Of a DNA stretch of 64,000 nt, positions 19,800 to 31,200 are shown piece by piece. Where the stretch lies: assembly GCA_027704905.1 (NCBI GenBank), contig CM051007.1:28010395-28074394 (forward strand), written 5' to 3'. Position 1 is the first letter of the stretch. Every line of letters starts with the position of its first letter. Origin of the DNA: Muraenolepis orangiensis. Taxonomy: Eukaryota > Chordata > Actinopteri > Gadiformes > Muraenolepididae. Below the pieces are notes generated by a model, which was given only the letters and a program-made list of their open reading frames with translations, made no database searches and was not told the origin of the DNA. Both the position numbers and the translations under genes were made by a program.

Positions 19800-19930
19800 A
19801 GGAACTACTAGTAGTTCTAATGGACATACCGTCGTGGTTATTGAACTACTGTAGTTCTAATGGACATACCGTCGTGGTTATTGAACTACTGTAGTTCTAA
19901 TGAACATACTGTAATGGTAACTGAACTACA
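19800..19930 (+). repeat. Tandem repeat of about 43-bp units, about three copies, in the receptor 3' UTR
   Basis: The unit GTAGTTCTAATGGACATACC plus GTCGTGGTTATTGAACTACT is repeated; the third copy has diverged. It starts about 80 nt after the ffar1-like stop. Confidence 0.8.
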
Positions 19931-20029
19931 GAGATACTTAGTTGTGGTTTTAATCAGGAGATGCTCTGACTGGTGGCTTTTCCTCATATTGTGTATGATT
20001 CTTTGGAATCTTTTTAGTTTTTTTCTGAA

Positions 20030-20035
20030 AATAAA
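20030..20035 (+). terminator. Poly(A) signal AATAAA for the ffar1-like gene
   Basis: It lies 306 nt after the stop (AAAATAAATAAAT). The rest of 20036-22472 is intergenic: (CA)n at 20119-20197, (GT)n near 20448-20473 and 21571-21612, the 12-bp array below, and no recognisable gene. Confidence 0.55.
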
Positions 20036-20149
20036 TAAATCCCGTACAGTTGTAAAACCAGGCGAATGATGAATGTGTTTTTTTTTGTCACGCACCACTA
20101 AGACACAGCTTTCGCACGCACACACACACACACACACACCGCACACACA

Positions 20150-20199
<50 letters not shown>

Positions 20200-21059
20200 C
20201 AAGGCGAGGCTTCCCTTTACAAACACTCACCCACTCAAATGCTTGTTTCTCTATTTTCCAAATATTACAAGAAAGCATGTGTTGTCCTACGTTTCAGTAA
20301 CTGTTGTGTATTGTTGTGTATTGTGTTTACCAGAAAATATTGTTTTAAAATCCTTTTTAGTAAATACAGATTTTCAACACGTTTCTGATATTGACCACCT
20401 GTAATCATTTTAAACTAAATGAATGAATAATGTAATTGTAATGTAATGTGTGTGTGTGTGTGTGTGTGTGTGTCAGACATATATTCAAAGCTGCTCACTA
20501 AATCAATGTGTAACTATATCTACATATCTCTAAATATCGTCAGATGATGACCGCTTAATGTAACTTGTTACTGCCTTTTAATAGTCGGCGTCTTCATCCC
20601 GTCATAACAAGAAATATTAGGGCGGGACTAAATGCTGGACGGTTTGTGATTGGACGTAAGCAAGCAGTGTCGTCATTGGTTCAAACGCTATTCCGCACCG
20701 TTGGACTTGGTCTTCACGATACAATAAAGGTGTTTGTGTAACGTGTAAATATTGTTTCACTGGAATAAAATACATATTTGATGAACAAACAACGAATATT
20801 TTTTCATGCTTTGTTCAACAGAGCGGCCAACATCGGCTACCTCTTCGGAAATGATTGACAAGGTTTAAAAATAATAAAAAAATAATAATAATAATGTAAT
20901 CTTAATACATAGCCATCTGCCCATACCACACACACCAATATGGGTATAGTCAAACATAAAGAATTTAAATCATTTAAACAATTGACAAATCATGAAAACC
21001 GTGAACGTGTTTGCATTGTGATATCAGTCTCCGAAGCGTCTCGAAATGGGATTGTCTAA

Positions 21060-21395
21060 ACACACCTGTACGTCTACCTGTACGTCCACCTGTACGTCCA
21101 ACTGGACGTCTACCTGTACGTCCAACTGGACGTCTACCTGTACGTCCACCTGTACGTCCACCTGGACGTCTACCTGTACGTCTACCTGGACGTCCACCTG
21201 TACGTCTACCTGTACGTCCACCTCACCTATACGTCCACCTGGACGTCTACCTGTACGTCTACCTGTACGTCTACCTGTACGTCCACCTGTACGTCCACCT
21301 GTACATCTACCTGTACGTCCACCTGTACGTCTACCTGTACGTCCACCTCACCTGGACGTCTACCTGTACGTACACCTGGACGTCCGCATCGTACC
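21060..21395 (+). repeat. 12-bp minisatellite (TACCTGTACGTC / CACCTGGACGTC), about 27 units
   Basis: Each unit is 12 bp and most contain ACGT inside GTACGT or GGACGT. In-phase variants read Thr-Cys-Thr-Ser or Val-Asp-Val-Gln in open frames, but there is no gene context. It lies between the two receptor genes. Confidence 0.9.
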
Positions 21396-22472
21396 GGTTG
21401 CCTAGAGACGGTGTTTAAATGAACGGGACAGCGGAGATTAGCCTACACACCGGGGTCTAATTAAATTTCCGCAATCTAAAACCGGAGATAGCGGTTATTC
21501 GGTTGAACGTAAACCAACACGGGGGTGAGGGGGGCGGATGTGTGTGTTGTGGTGTAATCAAACGGTGTGAGTGTGTGTGTGTGTGTGTGTGTGTTATGTG
21601 TGTGTGTGTGTGACGAGAGGTCGCCTGTCTGTGTGATCATAATTCAACTCACCATTGGACGGTATACTAGGGTCTGCACTGGGATGGGATGGAGATACTG
21701 GCGCTTCTGGATTGACCAACGGTAGGACTGTCAAACTTTCAAAAAATAAGTTTACAAAGAGTTTACAACAACTTAAAACATTGTTTTGGATAGTTTTAAT
21801 TAATTCTGCTCATTGAAAAACCAATGGCTGTTCCCACTTTTACAACTTGTATGAAATGAAAAGCTCTGTTGAAAGCTCTGTTCTGTGGTTTTGATAGTGT
21901 AGTTTCAAATGAGTGTTGTCGTACTTTATCACACGTTTGTTAGTCTAATTCAAACGTGTGATACAATTATAATATAACACATTGGCAATGTGTGGATACA
22001 AGTGTTGCTTTCAGCAGTTAGTAGCCTAAACAATCAAATAAATGCCCTCCCCTAGCATTTTGAACACGTGAATGTAGTCATTGTTACACCTCTAGGGTAA
22101 ATTAGCATGATAAACGGTGATTCAATAGTTTCCCCCTGACATGTTGATATGCCTTCTATGAAGTAACACGTGTATGTGTGTGTGTGTCAGTCAAACCCCA
22201 TTACAATAACATAACTAGATAAGTACCTCATTGGCTGTAAACGTTCTATCTAGCTGATCTAAATGGACCAGAGGGTTTATATGTCCTATAGCAGAGGAAC
22301 TTTCTGGTCTGAAAGATAGTCAGAAAGTGTTGTCTATGTACGGCTTCTTTTGATCCTCTCTGCAATTTCTCTAACCATGTGACGTAGCCGCGTCTGAGAG
22401 CGGCTGAAACCGGTCCAAACCGCCAACGTGTGACGGTGATGGTGGAGACGGGTGACCGATGAGGACGCCAGG

Positions 22473-24239
22473 ATGACGATCCGTACCCTACTGATCTCCG
22501 TCTACGCCGCCACCCTCCTGATGGGTGTGCCCGCCAACTGCCTGGCGCTCTTCACCTTCTGCCGCAAGATCCGCCGCAAACCCACGGCGGTCGACGTGCT
22601 CCTCCTCAACCTCACCGTCTCCGACCTCCTCTTCCTCGCCTTCCTGCCCTTCAAGATGAAGGAGGCCCTGGACCACATGACCTGGAGGCTGCCCAACTTC
22701 CTGTGTCCGCTCACCAACTTCCTGTTCTACACCACCATCTACAACAGCACGCTGCTGCTGACGGCGGTCAGCGTGGAGCGCTACCTGGGCGTGGCGTTCC
22801 CCATCCGCTACTCGCAGTGCCGCCGGACGCGCTACGCCGTGGTGGCCGGCGCCCTCTTCTGGGTGGTGTCGTCCCTCAACATCAGCTTCATCTACATCCT
22901 CCACTACTCCCACCTGTTCATCGCCGGCGACCAGGACCAATCCAAGGAGCGCCAGCCCAACGCCACCGCCCCGCCGCCCCCCCCGACCTGCTACCTGGAC
23001 TTCACCCAGTGGCAGCTGACAGTCCTGCTGCCCATGCGCCTGGAGCTCTTCCTGGTCCTCTTCTGCGCGCCCTTCTTCATCTGCTGCTTCTGCTACGTCA
23101 ACTTCATCCGCATCCTCCTGCGCCTGCCCAACATCAGCCGGCGGCGGCGGCTGCGCGGCGTGGGCCTGGCCATGGGCACCCTGCTGGTGTTCGCCGTGTG
23201 CTTCGGCCCCTACAACGCCTCCCACGTGGTGGGCTTCGTCCGCCTGGAGAACGAGAGCTGGAGGCAAGTGGCGCTGCTGTCCAGCACCTTCAACGCCTGC
23301 CTGGACCCCATCATATTCTACTTCTCCTCCACCGCCGTGCCCAGCATGCTCAGTCACTTCCTGCGGAACCTCGTGGCCAAGCTGCACCTCCTGGGCTGTG
23401 GAGGAGGTGGTGTAGGAGGAGGTGATGAAGGAGGAGATGGCGTAGGAGGAGATGGTGTAGGAGGAGGTGGTGAAGGAGGAGGTGGTGTAGGAGGAGGCAG
23501 CGTAGAAGGAGATGGTGTAGGAGGAGGGGGTGTAGGAGGAGATGGTGTAGGAGGAGGGGGTGTAGGAGGAGATGGCGTAGGAGGAGATGGTGTAGGAGGA
23601 GGCGGCGTAGGAGGAGATGGTGTAGGAGGAGGCGGTGTAGGAGAAGATGGTGTAGGAGGAGGCGGTGTAGGAGGAGATGGTGTAGGAGGAGGTGGTGTAG
23701 GAGAAGATGGTGTAGGAGGAGGGGGTGTAGGAGGAGATGGTGTAGGAGGAGGTGGTGTAGGAGAAGATGGTGTAGGAAGAGATGGTGTAAAAGGAGATGG
23801 TGTAGGAGGAGATGGTGTAGGAGGAGGTGGTGTAGGAGGAGATGGTGTAGGAGGAGGCGGTGTAGGAGGAGATGGTGTAGGAGGAGGTGGCGTAGGAGGA
23901 GATGGCGTAGGAGGAGATGGTGTAGGAGGAGATGGTGTAGGAGGAAGCGGCGTAGGAGGAAGCGGCGTAGGAGGAGATGGCGTAGGAGGAGATGGCGTAG
24001 GAGGAGATGGTGTAGGAGGAGATGGCGTAGGAGGAGATGGCGTAGGAGGAGATGGCGTAGGAGGAGATGGCGTAGGAGGAGATGGTGTAGGAGGAGATGG
24101 CGTAGGAGGAGATGGCGTAGGAGGAGATGGTGTAGGAGGAGATGGCGTAGGAGGAGATGGCGTAGGAGATGATGTAGGAGGAGATGGCGTAGGAGGAGGT
24201 GGTGTAGAGGAGAAGGTGGTGTGGGAGGAGATGGTGTAG
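22473..24239 (+). CDS. Free fatty acid receptor 2/3-like GPCR with a translated minisatellite C-terminal tail
   Basis: Predicted short-chain fatty acid receptor, 588 aa if translated to the first stop; FFAR2/3 are about 330-346 aa. ATG 22473 is the only in-frame ATG after the stop at 22437-22439. The receptor body, residues 1-309, matches FFAR2/FFAR3: PANCLALF in TM1, AVDVLLLNLTVSDLLFL with Asp2.50 (D51), E102-R-Y, CYLDFTQWQLTVLLPMRLEL, CFGPYNASHVVGF and CLDPIIFYFSS. The carboxylate triad is R189, H251 and R264. From residue 310 the frame enters a 15-bp repeat coding GGDGV/GGGGV for about 279 residues and stops at TAG when an irregular unit shifts the phase. Tail homology is absent, so the tail is a local expansion. 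It forms a tandem pair with the ffar1-like gene, and its 3' end faces the 3' end of usf2. Confidence 0.88.
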   Translation: MTIRTLLISVYAATLLMGVPANCLALFTFCRKIRRKPTAVDVLLLNLTVSDLLFLAFLPFKMKEALDHMTWRLPNFLCPLTNFLFYTTIYNSTLLLTAVSVERYLGVAFPIRYSQCRRTRYAVVAGALFWVVSSLNISFIYILHYSHLFIAGDQDQSKERQPNATAPPPPPTCYLDFTQWQLTVLLPMRLELFLVLFCAPFFICCFCYVNFIRILLRLPNISRRRRLRGVGLAMGTLLVFAVCFGPYNASHVVGFVRLENESWRQVALLSSTFNACLDPIIFYFSSTAVPSMLSHFLRNLVAKLHLLGCGGGGVGGGDEGGDGVGGDGVGGGGEGGGGVGGGSVEGDGVGGGGVGGDGVGGGGVGGDGVGGDGVGGGGVGGDGVGGGGVGEDGVGGGGVGGDGVGGGGVGEDGVGGGGVGGDGVGGGGVGEDGVGRDGVKGDGVGGDGVGGGGVGGDGVGGGGVGGDGVGGGGVGGDGVGGDGVGGDGVGGSGVGGSGVGGDGVGGDGVGGDGVGGDGVGGDGVGGDGVGGDGVGGDGVGGDGVGGDGVGGDGVGGDGVGGDGVGDDVGGDGVGGGGVEEKVVWEEMV

Positions 24240-24430
24240 GAGGAGATGGCGTAGGAGGAGGTGGTGTAGAGGAGAAGGTGTAGGAGGAGATGGCGTAGGA
24301 GGAGGTGGTGTAGAGGAGAAGGTGGTGTGGGAGGAGATGGTGTAGGAGGAGATGGCGTAGGAGGAGGTGGTGTAGAGGAGAAGGTGGTGTGGGAGGAGAT
24401 GGTGTAGGAGGAGATGGTGTAGGAGGAGGC
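23400..24430 (+). repeat. 15-bp minisatellite GGAGGAGATGGTGTA, coding in its first 840 bp
   Basis: About 69 units of GGAGGA(GAT/GGT/GGC/GGG)GGYGTA run from the receptor tail past its stop. The unit is a multiple of three, so one frame stays open; the frame shifted by +1 reads ATG-GTG-TAG and stops. The last part (24170-24430) has longer composite units with GTAGAGGAGAAGGTG. Confidence 0.95.
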
Positions 24431-24902
24431 GTAGCTCAGACTCAACCACCCCGGGCTGAGACGTGTAAAGATCAAGATTCCCAGTAAAATGTTCAACTAT
24501 GTTTATCTACAGTATACCTCAATCTCTCTAAATATCATCACGTTTATGAGTTATGTCTAACTGGCTTTGATAAAGCCAAACTACTCTCACACCATTTAGT
24601 TTGCAGCTGGAGAAACCAGTTTCCTTTGTTTGGTTTTAATGTTTCAACATTGTTTAACCAGTGTCTAACTGGCCTACAACAATTAGGTGCTTTAGCAGGA
24701 ATCAACTGCCACTAAAGGACCGCCATTTTGATGGCGGCAGAGTTGGGAACAGGGATGCTAACTGAAAACAACCCAAAGCGTGTCGGCAATCAGATTGCGG
24801 ACATGAATGAAAGCATGAACTCTGCACTGTCAGGACTCATTGCGTTGTATATATAATGTGATATACTGTCATAATGTATAGTGTGTGCGTCTGTGGACAT
24901 TC

Positions 24903-24908
24903 AATAAA
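24903..24908 (+). terminator. Poly(A) signal AATAAA for the FFAR2/3-like gene
   Basis: It sits at TTCAATAAACATGAG, 664 nt after the stop. From here to 28225 there are only short unsupported open frames and AT-rich DNA. The usf2 3' UTR (- strand) must end in this interval; one candidate is the reverse-strand AATAAA at 27314-27319. Confidence 0.55.
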
Positions 24909-27900
24909 CATGAGTTATGAACGTTATGTCAAAGTAAACAATGGACAGCAATAAAAAGCCAGCACATGGGATATTGAATTGTGAAATGCTGTTGCATATG
25001 TCCTTTTAGAATATGAAACTTGATGAAAGACTTGATATTGTCAGATATTTGGTCAAGATAACTAAGTATGTTGGGTGATTATTAATATTTTGCTAATCTG
25101 TCAGATCAATGTTATTAATCAAATAGTTTTAGATAGACCTAACCTTTAGCCAGGGCTGCCAACTTTTTAGAAAACCCTTGGTGTGAGACCACTGCTTGAA
25201 TTGGAATCAATCAAAGAGGTGCCACCGCTAATAATCTGGGGAAAACCGGCCCAATCTGCTAGTGAATGTCGAACAAACCAGGAAATGTTTGTGTTTTCAG
25301 ACGTCTCCCGCACAAATAGCGCGGGAGACGCGGGTCTCGCACGAAAAGGACCATTTGGCAAGAAGAGTTCGCAGCTCCGCTAAATAAGCGCTTAAAGTAA
25401 GTTGAAGATTGATTGATTTTTAATATGGCCGAGGAGACACGTCCATTCCAAACAAAATAGCAATAGCCGTCTCCGCTAGTGAGCATAAGGGTGGTTGTAC
25501 GGGTGTCTGAGATATAAAGCCATAGCGAGACCGCTGAGCTAACAACGGGCTAAACTAACTCACTAACTTAAACAGAGTATATATCCGTTGCTGTGCAAGC
25601 TGCAGGAGCCAGAGGAGGCCGTGCTGGTCCTCCAGAAGCCTGGGCTCCAGTAAGGGACTCCAGTGACTTGCCTGATAGAGGTACTGTACTGTCTCTTAAC
25701 CAGAACACATTGGACAGCACAGAGTTGGAACAGATTAGATCCACTTGGTGGCCCCAGAATAGACGTCATACGTGGTGTAGTGTCTTTCCTGGGGTACCCT
25801 GACTCGGCATGTGACACGATGATGGGAAATGGTGTGTGTTGACGTGCCTTTTGTGATGGCACGGCCCACGTTATTCACCATGTTTAATAAACGGTAGTAG
25901 CAATGTTCATGTTGTAGCCTACGACCTGCTCAGTTTGGTTCATGACATCATTCATCGATCTGCAAGTTCTCTCTCGTTTTAGTTTGACCTATGGTAGGCA
26001 AGGACCTAAAATAACATATTGTAGGAGAAAACAGTCGTGAAAGAAAACAGTGATCATGTTCTCGTTCTTCACTGGTTGTGTGAAAACAGTTAGTGCTCAA
26101 TTACTCAATTTAGTGGCTGTGAAAACCACAGGGCGGAGCTCATTACCATATTAGAGAATATATATAATAATATTATTCGGTGACCCTTTGGGCGGCGTTT
26201 GTCACGTTTAACGCGTCAAATGCGCGTGGCTTTCTGCACCATGTGGCTTTCCGTAAAACCACAGGTCGATCCGTTTTAAGGTTGCCATGTACCCATACAT
26301 AAAATGTAGGCCGGGTTCCTGGTTTTATGTCCAAACAATATTTTATTTCTTATATTTAAGTTTTAACGATCGGTTATCATATAATGTAATAAGGACTGTA
26401 CTTGACTCTCTTTCAATCACGTTAAGTTACCACTCAACATGTGGTTTAATGCTGCCAAAGTTAGCCCTCATTGATATCGACCGCTGCTAGAGCCAACGTT
26501 AGCTGTATGGGCAAATTTTGCTCCAATTGTGACATTGAAAGTTATATATATATATTTTTTTTTACGCAAACAAAATATTTGTGGTTTTTCTATGAACTTA
26601 AATCATCCCAGGGTAGCAACGTTTTCTGTGAGATTCTGTGTGTGTTTGAGAGATCTTCCTTAAACTGCATAAAGGGCTAATTCAGATATTCAGAATTAAC
26701 ACCACTTAGCAAGTATAAACTTTGAAGTTTTATTGTAGTATCAGAAATGATAATGCCAGTGGTTAGAAAATAGAGTTGTGGCCAGGCTCACTGCAGACAA
26801 GAGGTGGTTAGCTACATTGATCATTCACGTCGGATTTCCAGAAAGCCCACTTCCGCTGTGCTCATCGTAAGAGTCCTCCTCACCATCGGCAGCAATGGTT
26901 CCCAAACTTCCCCCGAAATTAATTTGTCCTCCCTAATGTAGGCCTAGGTCCTCGCTCTCTCTTCTTTCAAACCGCTACGCTATTAATGGTAACCCTCAAT
27001 GCGAGAGTTATTATTACTACAATGGAGATATACAAACTAGGATTTAATGCCCACATGCTAAAAGCCATTCATTCAATATCCTTAATCTTCTATACATTAC
27101 ACTGCACCTATTGCATTTCAACTATGTCATGTACTACGTCAGGAGGAAGACAGTACTACATTTGGGAACCACTGCCCCATCAGTGTTCGATCCCCGTTTA
27201 CCTGAGCTATTGGGTACGCACCCGCGGTCCAACTTGCATCATTTTAAGGCGCTCTGCAACTTCGGCGTTCAACCCACAGCCCCGCTCTGCCCAAGAGCGG
27301 CTTGCCAGGGTTTTTTATTTTTTTTTATTTTTTTAACCCCACCCAACTTAGCAGCCAGCCCCCGCCCACCGGTCCCTTCAACTTAGACCCAGTTATGAGA
27401 ATTCATAAACAAAAACAGACCAGCACCGTTGAAAATATGACCAAAATAAAAGACGGGAAATAACTTAAGTAAGCGAGAAGTCACCGGCGACGGGAGTCAC
27501 GAGCCACACAGACGCAGAAGGATGAGCGGGAGACGAGCGACGAAGAAGAAGAACCGGCGAAGGAGAAACTAGCTAAGGGGTCTATTGCATCACCTACTGG
27601 AGAATAAAGGTCCACAGCATCCCACTGCCTCATACCCCTCCTCCCCACACATCTCAAGACTAATAAATTAAAAAGGACAACAAACAAAAAAAAAGAAAAC
27701 AAAAAAAAGAAACAAAAGTTTTCATTCTCATCACACAGCAGTTTAACACACAGCAATTGTCGGAAGTAAATTAAAACTAAAAACGCGGAAGCATTTGAAA
27801 AAAAAATAAAAAAAGCAAACAGGGTAAGGCTGTACATGGTCCAGTCTTCGGGGTTCGCACCGAGCCGAAAAACGAACCGAGTGGGAAGAGTTTGGTGGAC

Positions 27901-28225
27901 GGGCCGGGGTGAAGACTTCCACAGAAGACCGGGTAACTGTCTCGGAAGATCTGCGCCTTCACACGCTCACGTCTGCCGGCTCCAGCCTCCTGCATGCGTG
28001 AGTGTGAGTGTATGAGTGAGTGACCACCGCTCTTTCCCCGTCCTCCCCCAGAGGGGTGGTGGTGGTTTTGCGCAGGTACCAACTTCCTGACTGTTGTCCT
28101 TCAGCAATCGTTCCCAACGTTGTGGATGTGTACGCATGTTGGAGGTGTGCGTGTGTGTGTTCCAGTTTGTCAGGGGTGGCGGTGGTGTGGCGGTGGGTGG
28201 GGGGGTCACTGGGTGGGTGGGGGGG

Positions 28226-31200
28226 TCACTGGGGGGCGGGGTCTCCGATGAGCTCGATGCCGTGCTGCTGGAGCTGTGCCCGCAGTAGAGCGTTGTCGTT
28301 CTTCAGCTCGTCTATCTAGAAAACAAACAACATCAGCTCTTCTATCTAGAAAACAAATATCATCAGCTCTTCTATCTAGAAAACAAATAACATCAGCTCT
28401 TCTATCTAGAAAACAAATAACATCAGCTCTTCTATCTAGAAAAGCAATAACAACATCAGCTCTTCTATCTAGAAAACAAACATCATCAGCTCTTCTATCT
28501 AGAAAACAAATAACATCAGCTCTTCTATCTAGCAAAACACATAACATCAGCTCTTCTATCTAGAAAAGCAATAACAACATCAGCTCTTCTATCTAGAAAA
28601 CAAATAACATCAGCTCTTCTATCTAGAAAACAAATAACATCAGCTCTTCTATCTAGAAAAGCAATAACAACATCAGCTCTTCTATCTAGAAAACAACAAA
28701 TAACATCAGCTCTTATATTTAAAAAACAAATAACATCAGCTCTTCTATCTAGAAAACTACAACATCAGCTCTTCCATCTAGAAAACTACATCAGCTCTTC
28801 TATCTAGAAAACAATAACAACAACAGCTCTTCAAAACATCAGCAAACATACTATTTTTTGCTTCTATCAGATTTTAACTTCTATCAAGACAAACAAAAAC
28901 AGACCAAAAAACCCCAGTGTGAACGCCAGGCCATCTGGCCAGGCCTTACTTCACACCCCACAGGTGGAGCCGTTAACCCCACAGGTGGAGCCGTTAGAGA
29001 GCTACCTGTTGTCGGAGCAGCTCGTGCTCCACTTGGACGCGCTCCACCTCCTTGCAGCCCTCCTGCAGCCTCTGGTTGTTCTGCCGTAGCTCTCGGATGT
29101 AGTCGCAGGCCTTGGACAGGATGCCACCCTTACTCTGGCCGGAGAGAAAGTCAGTTAAAAATGGGCCCCCGGGTTCACCCCCTGGTGTGAAGTTCATTAG
29201 CCATTTTCAAAATCTAAACCCTGTAGTGATGTGTGGGAGTGGTCCCGCCCCCCAGATGCAAGATGGTTAGATACGCCTACCAGCCTACCCAGGGGACTGT
29301 ACCAAATGGTAGGCTGGAATAGGGGCCATTTCCCAGACGAGAGTTTGGGCGTGAAACCTACCGCTCCCGTTTTGCTGCTGTCTATGTTGCAGTCGGGGAT
29401 GATCTTTGACAGGGTGACGATCCAGTTGTTGATCTTGTCTCTTCTCCGTCGCTCAACTGTAAAACAGACAGGAATTAATAAAAGTCACAAATAAATAAAA
29501 ATAAAAAACACATACACACCAACATGGTGAAGTAGCTAGCTAAAGAAAGCTATTCAAATTTGACTAGCTCAATATTAGATTCACCATCAGTCACAGGCTC
29601 TTCGCGGCCACTATACAAGAACTCATCCTTTGTAATCATTACTGTTTTTGTATAAAATGTAGTATATTCGTTGTTCGTATTTTACCTTCGTTGTGCTGCG
29701 CTCGCCGCCTCTCGTCTCTGGGGGCCCGGGGCCCGTCCATCTTCCTGTCGAAACACAACAGGGAAGAAAAAAAATATTGAAATGACCAATTGGTTAAAAA
29801 GGTTTTCAACCTTCAAACTGATGTAAAATATATATTTAAAAAGGTATAAGTGTGTGTGCCAATCATCGACACAGTCACACTTTGAAGGACTGCAAAAAAG
29901 CACATGTATAGTACAGATTACGGTCAATACAAGATTACATTTCCGTTTACAAGGTTTAATAAGTCACACTTTTTATGAACATTCACGCCTGCCTTTGACA
30001 AATAACCTGCATAAACCCACAACTTCACACAAAATAAATGACTATCAGAAATCCCAAACAGAAAAATAACAAAATACCACAGAGATGACAGTGAAAATAC
30101 AGTTCTAATCACACCCAGTGGAGTGCCATGGGGGGGGGGGGGGTAGTCTCTTGAGCACACAAGAGGAGGAGGAGGAGATGAGGGAGGAGGAGGAATGGTT
30201 AAAGGGCTCCTCACCAGTTAGAACTGCCATGCTGCAACATCTCGCTCTCAGCCAGGTCTCTGAGGATGGCAGGTAAGTGGGAAACAATTTGGGTTGTTTT
30301 CATTTATCTCGTGAACAATGCCCTCTTTTGAACAGTGAATATTTGCCGATGGTCATTTACGTATGACGTGTTTTCTCCAACACACACACAGTCAATTACA
30401 AAACCAATTCCTGTCAAAATCAGAAGAGAATGTTGCAAGTACTTCCTCCAACCCAACCTGCAGTGATAAGAGGAAGGAGGCCTCAGTGTGTGCGTGTGTG
30501 TGTTATACTCACGCGCTGTAAGTGTGTGTTCGCGGGGCGATGGTGCGTGCCGTGCCGCCCTGCAGTACATCAGGGGGGCTCATCATCACGTAGAACTGAC
30601 CTGGAGGAGGAGAGGGGTGTAGTGCATCATTCAAGTTTCTACACGTATGATTTTTAGATACAATAACGATTATAACTTAATATTAATATCCCAAAAAAGA
30701 TGGCACTTAAACTGATTTCATTCAATTCTATATTTTCACACCCAGTTTGTTGGCCTTTCATGCACTAAATCGATGGTTGACCCTGCCCTCTCTCTCCCTC
30801 CCTCCCTCCCTCCCTCCCTCCTCACCTCCGGCCTGCGTTAGCGTGGGGTCCGAGGCCGCCTGCACGGACACAGCCGTAGCAGTCCCGTCGCCGACCGTGG
30901 TGGCGGGGAAGTACGCAAAGCGGGTCTCTCCGCCCACCGAGTCACCACCCGGGCTGCCGCCATTACTGAACGGGTTCTGGATGACAGCCTGGTCCGAAAC
31001 ACGGTCAATCAATCAATCAACGGTCCGACACCACATTTCTACCGATCACCATCACCACACGTACTAGACGTTTCTCTACAAAGTGACCAACGCATACAGA
31101 GCAAGAGTTTTCTTGTTCCTTATTTGTGCGTCTTATTGCTTTAGTATCTCACATTTATAGCACAACACAAACAATAACCAGAATTAGAAAAAAAACACAG

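Noticed and set aside
22452..22472. Upstream start for the FFAR2/3-like gene at 22452
   Set aside because: The codon is GTG, not ATG; the first in-frame ATG after the upstream stop is 22473. The same applies to the GTG at 18627 for the other receptor, whose ATG is 18669.
22488..24449. 653-codon open frame on the - strand opposite the FFAR2/3-like gene
   Set aside because: It is the shadow of a GC-rich receptor and a 15-bp repeat; composition is repeat-derived and no homology is visible.
25183..27400. Small frames between the FFAR2/3-like gene and usf2
   Set aside because: Short, with no splice-supported continuation or recognisable homology; treated as intergenic or UTR sequence.
28316..28840. 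CRISPR-like array
   Set aside because: Units are head-to-tail 30-bp repeats with no unique spacers, inside a vertebrate intron.
30105..30287. Possible extra usf2 exon (Pro/Ser-rich frame starting MFPTYLPSSE)
   Set aside because: usf2 exons 6 and 7 join in frame (AG..GC|G) without it, and it has no similarity to USF2.
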